A stretch of 64,000 nt of DNA. It comes from Crassaminicella thermophila (GTDB lineage Bacteria > Bacillota > Clostridia > Peptostreptococcales > Thermotaleaceae). The stretch covers positions 749,026 to 813,025 of the forward strand of contig NZ_CP042243.1 of assembly GCF_008152325.1 (NCBI RefSeq), in the 5' to 3' direction. Shown one piece after another: positions 31,886-40,455 of the stretch. The notes beneath the pieces were generated by a model. That model was not told where the DNA came from, ran no database searches, and worked only from the letters and a program-made list of their open reading frames with translations. How positions within the stretch are numbered: position 1 is the first letter of the stretch; each line of letters opens with the position of its first letter. The position numbers were made by a program, and so were the translations under genes.

Positions 31886-32368
31886 ATGGATATTTTTACT
31901 TTATCTCTTTGGGTTATTACAGGTATTGCTTTTGTAATATCAATTATAAAAGACAAGAAAAAAACGCTAAATTCTATGAAAATGGCAAGGGGTATGATGA
32001 AGAATATGATAGGAGAGATTCTTGGTATCCTATTTTTGATTGGTTTAATTCTTACATTCATATCTCCTGAAGTTATCAAAAGTACACTTGGTCAATCTAA
32101 TGCTACTTTAGCAACAATATTATCTGCTGTTGTTGGAAGTGTAACTTTAATTCCAGCTTTTGTTGCATTTCCTTTGGTTGGATCATTTGTTGATGTTGGA
32201 GCAAGTATAGTGCCTGCGGTTGCATTTTTAACAACGTTAACAATGGTTGGAGTTGTAACTTTTCCACTTGAAAAAGAGGAATTTGGTGTAAAGTTTGCTA
32301 TTACAAGGAATGTATTAAGCTTTATTTTCGCTATTATAATTGCATTAGGAATGGGGGTTATTATATGA
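31886..32368 (+). CDS. Predicted permease, N-terminal half (DUF318/ArsP-like)
   Basis: A 160-residue membrane protein with about four or five helices. The segment TLIPAFVAFPLVGSFVDVGAS resembles the pore repeat of the PF03773 predicted permeases, which are normally about twice as long. The next gene carries the matching second repeat and overlaps by four bases (ATGA), so the two chains probably form one transporter. Ribosome site GGAAGGGTG. Substrate unknown; organoarsenical efflux is known for some family members but nothing here shows it. Confidence 0.75.
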   Translation: MDIFTLSLWVITGIAFVISIIKDKKKTLNSMKMARGMMKNMIGEILGILFLIGLILTFISPEVIKSTLGQSNATLATILSAVVGSVTLIPAFVAFPLVGSFVDVGASIVPAVAFLTTLTMVGVVTFPLEKEEFGVKFAITRNVLSFIFAIIIALGMGVII

Positions 32369-33090
32369 ATGCTATAAATATGATTAAAAAGAATAAAATA
32401 CTAGTTATAGTTTTCTTTATATATGGATTATTGCTTATTTTTATGCCACAAAAGGCTGCTAAGTCATGGGATAATAGTATCTATTATATAATAGAAATGC
32501 TTGAAATTATGCCAGTTGTATTTATATTAACTGCATTGATTGAAACATGGGTACCTAAAGAGGTAATCATGAATAGCTTTGGGGAAGAGGCAGGAATAAA
32601 GGGAACAATATTTTCATTTATATTGGGAAGCTTTTCAGCAGGGCCTATTTATGCAGCTTTTCCTGTTTGTAAGATGCTGCTTAAAAAGGGTGCAAGTGTA
32701 TTAAATATAGTTGTTATACTAAGTACTTGGGCAGTTGTTAAAGTTCCAATGCTAGCAAATGAAGCAAAATTTCTTGGGGTTAAGTTTATGGGAGTAAGAT
32801 GGGTCCTTACAACAATATCTATTTTCATTATGGGTTATATTGTATCAATTTTTGTAAAAAAATCTGATTTAAAATTAGATGATACAAAAGGAGATCAAGA
32901 GAAAGATGAGTTATATGTTAATGAAAAATATTGTGTTGGGTGTGGATTATGTGCAAAATTAAACCCTCAAGTATTTTATATGGAAGATGGGAAAGCTAAA
33001 GTAATTGAGAATTCCATGAATTTAAGTTTAGAAGAATCTATAAGCAATGTAATGAGCAAGTGTCCAGCAAAAGCAATAGACTATAGATGA
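32365..33090 (+). CDS. Predicted permease, C-terminal half fused to a 4Fe-4S ferredoxin domain
   Basis: A 241-residue protein. Residues 1-165 have about four membrane helices with the repeat GPIYAAFPVCKMLLKKGAS and STWAVVKVPML, matching the previous gene. After a charged linker, residues 185-241 form a single-cluster ferredoxin: C-V-G-C-G-L-C at about 190-196 and a distal cysteine in SKCPAKAI. The fusion places an iron-sulfur electron carrier on the cytoplasmic end of a transporter, suggesting redox-gated or redox-driven transport. Translationally coupled to the first half by an ATGA overlap and divergent from a Crp/Fnr regulator. Confidence 0.8.
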   Translation: MNAINMIKKNKILVIVFFIYGLLLIFMPQKAAKSWDNSIYYIIEMLEIMPVVFILTALIETWVPKEVIMNSFGEEAGIKGTIFSFILGSFSAGPIYAAFPVCKMLLKKGASVLNIVVILSTWAVVKVPMLANEAKFLGVKFMGVRWVLTTISIFIMGYIVSIFVKKSDLKLDDTKGDQEKDELYVNEKYCVGCGLCAKLNPQVFYMEDGKAKVIENSMNLSLEESISNVMSKCPAKAIDYR

Positions 33091-33100
33091 TTAAAAGATT

Positions 33101-33137
33101 AAGCTAGAGAAAGGGATTCTTACTCTAGCTTTTTTTA
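33101..33137. terminator. Bidirectional terminator
   Basis: AGCTAGAG (33102-33109) and CTCTAGCT (33123-33130) with TTTTTTT following; A-rich on the left, so it can serve the convergent dapB-like gene too. Confidence 0.8.
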
Positions 33138-34025
33138 TTATATAGATAGTTGATCTTTAGGTACTTCTGTATTAAAAAATCTTTGTTTCCTAAAATGAGC
33201 TTCACGTTCAAGATATCTAGAAATTACATGACGTAAGTTTAGTACATCATTCATTGTAAAGAAACCAGCTTTTTTATGAACGAATCGTACTGCTTTTAAT
33301 GCACCAAGAGCAAAAGCTGTTCTTGAGAAGGATTCATGTATTATTTCTATCTTATCATGTTCACCTGCTAATATTACTTTATGTTTTCCAATTATTCCAC
33401 CTGCTCGTATTGCATGAATTGGTATGTCATTATAATCAAGGCTATGAACATCAATATCATTATGAATGTTCATACCTTTTAATATTTCATTTGCTATTTT
33501 TTTTGCTGTACCAGATGGAGCATCTTTTTTACCTTTAAAATGAGCTTCTGTAATTGTACAATCATAACTTTCCAAAATACTTGCAGCTAAGTTAGAAAGA
33601 ACCATCAAAACATTTACTCCTAGAGTAATATTAGGAGCATGTACTATTCCTATATTATTGTTTTTTGCAATAGACATTAATTTTTTAGTTTGAATTTCAT
33701 TAAAACCAGTAGTTCCTACAACTATTGATACTTTCATTTTTCCTAAAATTTCTGCATTTCTTACTGTTGCTTCAGGACTTGAAAAATCAATTGCTACATC
33801 TGGTTTATATTTTGATATATTCTCTTCTAAATTACTACAGCTATCGACTATTATATTTGTATCTCGTGTATTTAAAATTTCACCTAAATCTTTTCCTATT
33901 TTAGGACTATTTTCACTACATACACCCATTACCAATTCTATATCATCCTGTTGTAATAATACTTTTGAAATTTCTTTACCAGTTCTTCCTAGGCCAATTT
34001 GGCAAACACGAATTTTTTTGCTCAT
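33138..34025 (-). CDS. 4-hydroxy-tetrahydrodipicolinate reductase-like protein (DapB family)
   Basis: A 295-residue NAD(P)H-dependent oxidoreductase. The nucleotide site is GLGRTG at the N-terminus and VVGTTGFN follows; the DapB substrate motif appears as EAHFKGKKDAPSGTA. Compared with Escherichia DapB (EAHHRHKVDAPSGTA), the general-acid histidine and the lysine are kept but the second histidine is phenylalanine. A C-terminal tail of about 20 residues (EREAHFRKQRFFNTEV) exceeds the usual end. No other lysine or diaminopimelate gene is near. It may be a genuine DapB or a paralogue acting on another cyclic imine; the sequence does not decide. Confidence 0.78.
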   Translation of the reverse strand: MSKKIRVCQIGLGRTGKEISKVLLQQDDIELVMGVCSENSPKIGKDLGEILNTRDTNIIVDSCSNLEENISKYKPDVAIDFSSPEATVRNAEILGKMKVSIVVGTTGFNEIQTKKLMSIAKNNNIGIVHAPNITLGVNVLMVLSNLAASILESYDCTITEAHFKGKKDAPSGTAKKIANEILKGMNIHNDIDVHSLDYNDIPIHAIRAGGIIGKHKVILAGEHDKIEIIHESFSRTAFALGALKAVRFVHKKAGFFTMNDVLNLRHVISRYLEREAHFRKQRFFNTEVPKDQLSI

Positions 34026-34287
34026 AGTTATTCCCCCTTAAATAGATATAGTTAATCATATAAAAATGTAATTATTAAAAAAATTACATAGTTTTATTTG
34101 TATATGATTCGTAAAAAAATACATTTAATTTTTTTGGGATTATAGATTTTGACTTTTTCATTTACTGAAAAGTATTAAGTAAGATGAGTTAAAATGCTAT
34201 AAATATTTAGAATTGAAAATTTTTAGCTAGCTATTCTATTATACACAATAATTTGAAAATTGTAAAATTCATCTCTTATATTTTTAA

Positions 34288-35379
34288 TCAGTTTGTGATG
34301 AATTGTCTTATATACATTATAATAAGAGTTAAAACAGGAATAATAATTTGCAAAGGTACATGTACATACTTAACAACTAAATCAAGACCAATTTCAAGAT
34401 GCTCTATATAATTTTCAGCCATAATTTGTGATAAATATAAAATTAGTATACCAAATACATAGGATAAAAATTTTACGCTTTTTATTTTCGTCATTTGTAA
34501 TACACCTAAAACTGAAGCATACATAAAAATACTAATCTTATAAAATCCTCCTATAACTAATATAAGCACAAATATTACATCTAATCTTGTTATAGTTTCT
34601 CTTATATTTATACGTTGAACAACTTGAAAAAGGGGACAAATAGATCTACTTGCTTCTTCAACACCTAATGTAGAGATAAGTAATATGGTATTAAATGATA
34701 GAATAATACCTTCAAAAAAAATAGATAAAATAGCTGTCTTTCTTATTTTGTTACGTTCTAAAACAAAAGGATAAATCATTGTAAATACAATTGTTTCTCC
34801 ATAAGGAAAAGTTATAAGAGGCCATCCTTTTTTTACTACTTCCATGATGCCATTTTGTAAAATAGGTTTAAGATTATTGATTCTAAAAATATCTCCACTT
34901 AATATAATAAGCATCCATACAAAAACAGGCATAAAAATAATTATTATAAAAAAAGACTGTGCAGTATTTGATATATTTTCTATTCCATTATATACAGCAT
35001 AAATAACAATAATTGTAAAAAAAACACCTATAGCAAGCATTGGAGTATACTCTAAACCTGTAATTTTTATGAGTTCTAAAAAATCTCTCAATACCCTTGC
35101 TCCTATATAAGCAAAATATCCTATATAGATGATTCCTAATATGTTTCCTAAAACTTTTCCATAAATTTTAGGAAGATATGTAACTAAAGTATCTTCTGGA
35201 TATTTATAATACAATATTGTATATAAAAGTTGAAGAATAATTCCACCTAATGAATATAAAGCCATAGCTATCCATGCGTCGTGCTTGGTTTCAGGCACTA
35301 AAAAGAAAAGTACTGCACTCCCATAAGGGAAAATAGTCATTATTATAAAAAATTGATAGATACTTATTTTTGGTTTCAT
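34288..35379 (-). CDS. Spore germination permease, GerB family (GerAB/GerKB)
   Basis: A 363-residue membrane protein of the amino acid/polyamine/organocation superfamily, about ten helices, matching the B subunits of germinant receptors (FPYGSAVLFFLVPETKHDAW; TFPYGETIVFTMIYPF). B subunits normally sit with A and C subunits that form the receptor in the spore inner membrane; neither is next to this gene. A second B-type gene is at 37,369 on the other strand. It could be an orphan subunit that works with A and C proteins encoded elsewhere. Upstream of it (34026-34287 lies downstream) only AT-rich DNA and no recognisable element is seen in the 262-base gap. Confidence 0.88.
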   Translation of the reverse strand: MKPKISIYQFFIIMTIFPYGSAVLFFLVPETKHDAWIAMALYSLGGIILQLLYTILYYKYPEDTLVTYLPKIYGKVLGNILGIIYIGYFAYIGARVLRDFLELIKITGLEYTPMLAIGVFFTIIVIYAVYNGIENISNTAQSFFIIIIFMPVFVWMLIILSGDIFRINNLKPILQNGIMEVVKKGWPLITFPYGETIVFTMIYPFVLERNKIRKTAILSIFFEGIILSFNTILLISTLGVEEASRSICPLFQVVQRINIRETITRLDVIFVLILVIGGFYKISIFMYASVLGVLQMTKIKSVKFLSYVFGILILYLSQIMAENYIEHLEIGLDLVVKYVHVPLQIIIPVLTLIIMYIRQFITN

Positions 35380-35478
35380 AGTATTTATTCCTTATATTTT
35401 GCAAAATTTTTTATATACCAGTACTAAATATTTTTCCCAAATAGACTATTTTTATAGCATCAGTATAGCATCGGTATA

Positions 35479-35570
35479 GGGACAGTTAATTATTATTTTA
35501 ATTATTGACTTTATAGTCTGACATCCCTTTAGGGGATGTTTTTTTATGTAAAAATTAACCGTCTCCTGGT
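35479..35570. repeat. Inverted pair of REP-like motifs (REPIN-like)
   Basis: GGGACAGTTAAT (35479-35490) faces ATTAACCGTCTCCTGGT (35554-35570) with 63 bases between, which include a perfect terminator hairpin (ACATCCC with GGGGATGT, 35521-35540, then T7). Upstream are two copies of ATAGCATC(A/G)GTAT (35455-35478), a microrepeat tail like that near the transposase. Confidence 0.55.
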
Positions 35571-35624
35571 GTACTAAATTTTTATAAAAATATCCATCTA
35601 TAAAGTAGAAAGGAGGTGATAGGA

Positions 35625-35849
35625 ATGGCAGTAAATGTAAATGCAGGTCCTTCAAAACTAAAGATAATATTCAGTAATGGAGTAGATGAAAATGGAAAGG
35701 AGAGAAAAAAGACAAAGACTTATTCAAATCTTAAGTCTACTTCAACAGATCAGGATGTATATGATCTAGCAGCTATTTTAGTAGGGCTTCAGACAGACAC
35801 AGCTCTTAAAGTTAGCAGATTAGATGAAAAAGAGATTAGTCAAGGGTAG
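35625..35849 (+). CDS. DUF1659 domain protein
   Basis: A 74-residue protein whose pattern (LKIIFSNGVDENGKERKKTKTYSNL, then TDQDVYDLAAILVGLQ) matches DUF1659. ATG 35625 is chosen because AAGGAGGTGAT precedes it directly. Its function is unknown; in Clostridia and Bacilli this family is regularly paired with DUF2922, as here 34 bases downstream. Both are small, possibly structural, proteins of spore-formers; that is inference from distribution. Confidence 0.85.
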   Translation: MAVNVNAGPSKLKIIFSNGVDENGKERKKTKTYSNLKSTSTDQDVYDLAAILVGLQTDTALKVSRLDEKEISQG

Positions 35850-35883
35850 GTAGATACTATATAAAATGAAAGGAGGGATCATA

Positions 35884-36102
35884 TTGGCTACAAAAAGACT
35901 AGAAATGATTTTTAAAAATCAAATGGGAACAACGACCAAAATAGCAGTAGATAATGCTAGGGCTGATTTAACCCAAGAGGAAGTCCAAACAGCTATGCAA
36001 GCAATTATAGACAAAAACATATTTGAAACAAATAAAGGAGAATTAGCAGGAATCGATTCTGCAAGGATTGTGACAACTGATATTGAAGAAATTGTTCTTT
36101 AA
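35884..36102 (+). CDS. DUF2922 domain protein
   Basis: A 72-residue partner of the DUF1659 protein, with KRLEMIFKNQMGTTTKIAVDNARADLT and a C-terminal TTDIEEIVL. It starts at TTG 35884, six bases after AGGAGGG; the ATG at 35866 precedes that ribosome site and is rejected. Function unknown. A perfect 21-base-arm terminator follows at once. Confidence 0.83.
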   Translation: MATKRLEMIFKNQMGTTTKIAVDNARADLTQEEVQTAMQAIIDKNIFETNKGELAGIDSARIVTTDIEEIVL

Positions 36103-36103
36103 T

Positions 36104-36145
36104 AAAAATGGGACAGGGAACTATATAGTTCCCTGTCCCATTTTT
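36104..36145. terminator. Perfect palindromic terminator with 21-base arms
   Basis: Bases 36104-36124 and 36125-36145 are exact reverse complements (centre AACTATATAGTT), with A5 at the left and T5 at the right, so it can work in both directions. Confidence 0.88.
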
Positions 36146-36309
36146 AAAAGGAAGTGTCTTTATATTTTTTTTAGATTGATATTGTTTATCTTTATTAAGC
36201 ATATTTAAAATAGAAGCATATTGATTTTTCTGAAAAAACATATAATATAATACATAAAAAAGTTATTTAAAACATAGCATTTAAAAGATTAAAAGAAAGG
36301 AGGATTAAT

Positions 36310-37203
36310 ATGTCATCTGCAAAAATAATGAAGTCTTGGGAAACCATGAAAACATGGCCAAAAAAAATTCAATTTTATGAGGAAATACCAGATATTTTTA
36401 AAGAACATTTTCAATTGCTTGATGGGTGTAGACAATTTCCATATACAATTTTTGTTCCTCCTAATAAATGGAGTAAAAAGAATAAAGATACAAAATTGAT
36501 TAGTGTTTTTGATGACAGAATATATGTGTATAAAGAATGTAATAAAAAAATTGAAATTATTTGTTATAAGTTTGAAGAGATTTGTTATACTGAAATAGGT
36601 TCTATACTGTTAGATTCGTGGATTAAAATTTGTGGCGAAGTAAATAATCAATTTAAATCATCAACTATTGGATTTAATACTGTTAGAGAGGATTTATTTT
36701 TACCTATTGTAAAAAAAATAAGAGAATCTATTAATAAAATTGAATCATGTGATACGAAAAATGAATTATCCAAACTGGATTACTTAAAAACATTGGATTT
36801 AAAGTTTTTCAATTATAGTAAACAAAGCATTCTATTAGAGGAAAAAGTTATCAATGTTGTATACCAACCTGAAATTAATGAAAAATATTTCAAATATTTT
36901 CGAAAAAGGAAAACAAATGCACATATGATGATTTTAACCAATACTGAGTTGATTTTAATTAGAGAGGATTATGGTTCAAAAAAAGATAAAAGTAGTAAAT
37001 TGGGAGGAATATGGGATTATATTCCGTTGAAGAAGATAAAAAGTCTTATAATTGAAAAAAATAATGAAGAAAATGATTTTGTTTTTTGGATAAAACTGTT
37101 GAATAATGAATCTATCTATTCTATATTTTCATCTTCTAATGAAAAAAATGTAGACTCATTGATAGAAGGGTTTAAGCATTTAATTAATGAGTGGATAAAA
37201 TAA
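36310..37203 (+). CDS. Hypothetical protein, possible PH-like domains
   Basis: A 297-residue soluble protein without a signal peptide or membrane helix. I do not recognise a named family. The stretch DTKLISVFDDRIYVYKECNKKIEIICYKF-like region (about 60-90) and the C-terminal MILTNTELILIREDYGSK followed by IPLKKIKSLIIEK (about 215-260) have the alternating pattern of bacterial PH-like (YokE-type) folds, so two such domains are possible. Start ATG 36310 follows AAAGGAGG. It stands alone between two terminators. Confidence 0.7.
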   Translation: MSSAKIMKSWETMKTWPKKIQFYEEIPDIFKEHFQLLDGCRQFPYTIFVPPNKWSKKNKDTKLISVFDDRIYVYKECNKKIEIICYKFEEICYTEIGSILLDSWIKICGEVNNQFKSSTIGFNTVREDLFLPIVKKIRESINKIESCDTKNELSKLDYLKTLDLKFFNYSKQSILLEEKVINVVYQPEINEKYFKYFRKRKTNAHMMILTNTELILIREDYGSKKDKSSKLGGIWDYIPLKKIKSLIIEKNNEENDFVFWIKLLNNESIYSIFSSSNEKNVDSLIEGFKHLINEWIK

Positions 37204-37212
37204 TCTAAATTT

Positions 37213-37266
37213 AAACAAATCCTTTTTACTTTTGGCAATGAATTTATGAGAGGATTTGTTTTTTTA
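37213..37266 (+). terminator. Terminator of the hypothetical gene
   Basis: AAACAAATCCT (37213-37223) pairs with AGGATTTGTTT (37251-37261) followed by T-rich DNA; the outer arms resemble the terminator at 11929. Confidence 0.75.
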
Positions 37267-37368
37267 TTTTTTAATGTTGATACTGCTTATCTATAATAGT
37301 AGAACAATATGGAAATACTATATATAGAAAGCAGTTTATAGTAATTAAAGAAGGGTCTGGGAGAATTA

Positions 37369-38457
37369 ATGAATAAAGAATTTATTTCTGATAAGCAAGG
37401 TATATCCATTATCAGTTTATTTATAATAGGAAGTTCAATTGTACTTACTATAGCAGGAGAAGCTAAAAAAGATATTTGGATAGCTATTATTTTATCAATT
37501 TTAACTGCACTACCTATAGTATTGGTACATGCTAGACTTCTTGTTCTTTTTCCTAAAAGAGATTTATATGATGTCCTTGAGCTCGTTTTTGGGAAGCTTA
37601 TAGGTAGAGGAATTTCAATACTGTTTGTTAGTTTTTCTTTTTTTTTAGGAGGATTAGTATTAAGAGTTTTTTGTGATTTTATTTTTACAGTTTCTTTTCA
37701 AGAAACACCTGAAATTATACCAATGTTATTTATTGGTGGTTTATGTATTTGGGCAGCAAAGGAAGGAATCGAAATAATAGGCAGATGGGCAGAATTTTTT
37801 TTGATAGGAACTATTGTTTCAATATTTATAGTTAGTTTGTTGGCAATGCATAAAATGAATATAAATAATATTCGTCCTATATTATATGAAGGAATAAAAC
37901 CAGTTGTTGAAGGTGCTTTTCATGCATTTATATTTCCATTTACTCAAACAATCGTATTTACAACCTTCTTTTCTTCGCTTAAAAATAAATCTATTTATAA
38001 AGTTTATATAGTGAGTTTATTGATAGGAGGAGGTGTTTTATATATATCTTCTGTCACTAATATTCTGACATTAGGGATAAATACTGTTGAAAGTGTATAT
38101 TTTCCAACATATACAACTGCTAGTAGATTGACTCTTGGAAATGTAGTTGAAGGGTTGGAAGTTGTGATTTCTGTTACATTATTAATAGGAGGATTTATGA
38201 AAGTATGTATTTGTTTATTAAGTACTTGTAACGGAATTGCCAAAATATTTGGTCTTAATGATTATAGGCTTATGGTAACACCTATTGGATTATTAATAAT
38301 TAATTTATCTTATTTTATTCATGATAATGTAATGGAAAAGGCAGAATTTGCTTCAGATATATATCCTATTTATGCTTTTCCATTTCAGGTGGTTTTACCT
38401 ATTATTATACTTATTGTAGCTGAAATAAAGAAAAATAGATTAATAAAGGGGGAATGA
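37369..38457 (+). CDS. Spore germination permease, GerB family (second copy)
   Basis: A 362-residue, about ten-helix APC-type permease of the germinant receptor B class (ISIISLFIIGSSIVLTIAGEAKKDIW at the start; FIFPFTQTIVFTTFF in the middle). It is clearly different in sequence from the copy at 34,288. No A or C subunit gene adjoins it. The next gene starts three bases after its stop, so it is cotranscribed with a DUF4184 membrane protein instead. Confidence 0.88.
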   Translation: MNKEFISDKQGISIISLFIIGSSIVLTIAGEAKKDIWIAIILSILTALPIVLVHARLLVLFPKRDLYDVLELVFGKLIGRGISILFVSFSFFLGGLVLRVFCDFIFTVSFQETPEIIPMLFIGGLCIWAAKEGIEIIGRWAEFFLIGTIVSIFIVSLLAMHKMNINNIRPILYEGIKPVVEGAFHAFIFPFTQTIVFTTFFSSLKNKSIYKVYIVSLLIGGGVLYISSVTNILTLGINTVESVYFPTYTTASRLTLGNVVEGLEVVISVTLLIGGFMKVCICLLSTCNGIAKIFGLNDYRLMVTPIGLLIINLSYFIHDNVMEKAEFASDIYPIYAFPFQVVLPIIILIVAEIKKNRLIKGE

Positions 38458-38459
38458 TA

Positions 38460-39227
38460 ATGCCATTTACTTTTTCACATCCATCAATTACTATTCCTAT
38501 TAAGAAAAAGTTAGGAAAATATGCAGATTTCACAGCACTTATTATTGGTAGTATGGCACCTGATTTTGAATATTTCTTAAGGTTTAAACCAGTAGGATTT
38601 ATTGGACACACAGTGCTTGGATTTTTATATTTCAATTTACCGCTTTGCTTTATTATTGCTTATATATATCATTATATCGTTAAAGATCTTTTTATTTTAT
38701 GTTTACCAAAGCCTCTTGATTCTTGGTATGAATATTTAATGCAAAGTAGGTCAAAGTGGGAATTGAAAGATATAAAAAGAATTATTATTTTTATATATTC
38801 TGCTTTCATAGGAATGTTTTCTCATGTATTTTGGGATGCATTTACACATAAAAGTGGATATTTTGTAAATGGGCTTTCCTTGTTAACAGATAACTTCGTC
38901 ATACGAAATTATAAAGTACCTATTTATAAGCTAATGCAGCATGGGAGTACAATGATAGGTTTCATAATCATATTATTTTATCTTTATTTGATAAGAGACA
39001 AAAAAGCGTTAAGAAAAAATCGTTTTTCATATAAGCTAAAATTTATATATTATATATGTTTTTTATCAAGCGGAATTATAATGCTTTTTTACAGGTTTCA
39101 TAACATAGAAATATTAAAATATAATTATTTAGGTATATACCTAGTAACATTTATAAATGGCTGTGCAATAGGTATGGTGATTGTATCCATAATATTAAAA
39201 TATATAATGAAGATAGAATATCATTAA
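38460..39227 (+). CDS. DUF4184 family membrane protein
   Basis: A 255-residue protein with about six membrane helices and the family's N-terminal MPFTFSHPSITIPI and SMAPDFEYFL, plus conserved SHVFWDAFTH, which is histidine and aspartate rich and could bind a metal. ATG 38460 fits both the family N-terminus and the ribosome site AAGGGGGA; the ATG at 38454 overlaps the upstream stop. Function unknown. The DUF4184 family is distantly reminiscent of metal-dependent membrane hydrolases. Confidence 0.85.
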   Translation: MPFTFSHPSITIPIKKKLGKYADFTALIIGSMAPDFEYFLRFKPVGFIGHTVLGFLYFNLPLCFIIAYIYHYIVKDLFILCLPKPLDSWYEYLMQSRSKWELKDIKRIIIFIYSAFIGMFSHVFWDAFTHKSGYFVNGLSLLTDNFVIRNYKVPIYKLMQHGSTMIGFIIILFYLYLIRDKKALRKNRFSYKLKFIYYICFLSSGIIMLFYRFHNIEILKYNYLGIYLVTFINGCAIGMVIVSIILKYIMKIEYH

Positions 39228-39328
39228 CTAATGTTCATAATATAGCCTATTTTTGAATAGATACTGTTCTTATAAAAATAATAATAAAAGAAATGACTTT
39301 AAAATGAGCAGGAAGAGAGGGATATTCT

Positions 39329-40012
39329 TTGCCTGAAATTTTAATAATTATATTCCGAACAATTTTAGCTCTTGTTCTTCTTTTTATATATACGAAAATA
39401 TTGACAAAAAGAAGCTTAGCCAAGCTAACTTATTTTGACTATCTTGCTATGGCTACTCTTGGAACTTTAGCTGGTAATTTAGCATTTAATGTGAAGATAA
39501 AAATTATATATTTTATAATTTCTATGACCTTCGTTACATTAGTTGTTTATTTTGCATCTTATGTTTCATTAAAATCTAGATTTTTAAGAAAATATCTGGC
39601 TGGAGAACCGACGATTTTAATTAAGAATGGAAAAATCTTAGAAAATAATATGGCTAAGTTTAAATACTCTTATGATTATCTTATGCAACAACTTCGTCAA
39701 GAAAATGTTTTTGACATTAGTCAAGTTGCATTTGCCATATTTGAACCTAATGGAGAATTAAGCGTTCAGTTAAAATCTCAAAACCGCCCCTTAACACCAC
39801 AGGATCTAAATATAGATACCAATCAAGAAGGAATTGCTGTGGAGATTATTTTAGATGGAAAAATTATAGAAAATAATCTTAAGATAAATAACTTATCCAA
39901 AGAGTGGGTTTATGAAGCATTAAAGAAAAGGGGAATCAAAGATATAAAAGAAGTAGCATTTGCAGCATTATCTACAAATGGTAAGTTATATGTAGATCTT
40001 TATAATGATTAA
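39329..40012 (+). CDS. DUF421 family membrane protein (YetF/YrbG-like)
   Basis: A 227-residue protein with three N-terminal membrane helices (to about residue 85) and a cytoplasmic C-terminal half made of two DUF421 repeats (GEPTILIKNGKILENNMAKF; IAVEIILDGKIIENNL). It starts at TTG 39329 with GAGAGGG eight bases ahead, giving MPEILIIIFRTI, the usual family start. Such proteins are frequent in spore-formers; the role is not established. Confidence 0.88.
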   Translation: MPEILIIIFRTILALVLLFIYTKILTKRSLAKLTYFDYLAMATLGTLAGNLAFNVKIKIIYFIISMTFVTLVVYFASYVSLKSRFLRKYLAGEPTILIKNGKILENNMAKFKYSYDYLMQQLRQENVFDISQVAFAIFEPNGELSVQLKSQNRPLTPQDLNIDTNQEGIAVEIILDGKIIENNLKINNLSKEWVYEALKKRGIKDIKEVAFAALSTNGKLYVDLYND

Positions 40013-40089
40013 ATTATATTTTTTTTTCAAATGTTTATGTTGTTTATCTATACGTTAAAAAATGAATATTAATTAGAAAAAAATGGTTA

Positions 40090-40142
40090 TTGACATATGC
40101 CCGAAATAAGATATAATTATAAGCGTAATGGGTATATACCCA
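40090..40142 (+). promoter_or_regulatory. Promoter of the DUF5320 gene with a GGGTATATACCC palindrome
   Basis: TTGACA (40090-40095) and TATAAT (40112-40117), 16-base spacer. The spacer contains CATATGCCCGAAATAA, and downstream TGGGTATATACCCA (40129-40142) is a perfect 14-bp palindrome followed by AAAATA. A related CATATGCCAAAAATAA occurs after the promoter at 41195. Confidence 0.65.
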
Positions 40143-40165
40143 AAAATATTAAGGAGGGTGATTGT

Positions 40166-40396
40166 ATGCCAAGAAGAGATGGTACTGGTCCAATGGGAAT
40201 GGGAGCAATGACAGGACGAAGAATGGGATTTTGTAATACTTCAAGGAATTTAGGTCGTGGTTTGAGATTAGGATTAGGTTGTAGATTCGATTATGCTAGC
40301 TCTAAAGATAAAAAAGACATACTTATTGAGCAAAAAAACTTTCTTGAAAAAAGATTGAATTTAATCAAAAAAGAATTGGAAGAATATGAAGAGTAA
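40166..40396 (+). CDS. DUF5320 family small protein
   Basis: A 76-residue protein with the typical glycine/methionine-rich N-terminus MPRRDGTGPMGMGAMTGRR and a C-terminal coiled-coil-like segment (about 48-76). ATG 40166 follows AAGGAGGGTG. Members often neighbour Mrp/NBP35 ATPases and NifX-like (dinitrogenase iron-molybdenum cofactor) proteins, which suggests a link to metal-cluster handling; none of those genes is present here, but the DUF134 gene below belongs to the same usual neighbourhood. Confidence 0.82.
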   Translation: MPRRDGTGPMGMGAMTGRRMGFCNTSRNLGRGLRLGLGCRFDYASSKDKKDILIEQKNFLEKRLNLIKKELEEYEE

Positions 40397-40403
40397 TGTT
40401 TCT

Positions 40404-40436
40404 AAAAATAAAGGATGTTTTTCATCCTTTATTTTT
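40404..40436 (+). terminator. Terminator after DUF5320 gene
   Basis: AAAAATAAAGGATG (40404-40417) and CATCCTTTATTTTT (40423-40436) pair perfectly. An almost identical hairpin recurs at 40696. Confidence 0.85.
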
Positions 40437-40455
40437 GAGCTTTTTAACAAAGTTA

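Noticed and set aside
33138-34025. 2,4-diaminopentanoate dehydrogenase (ornithine degradation)
   Set aside because: That enzyme is longer and lacks the DAPSGTA motif seen here; no ora genes are near.
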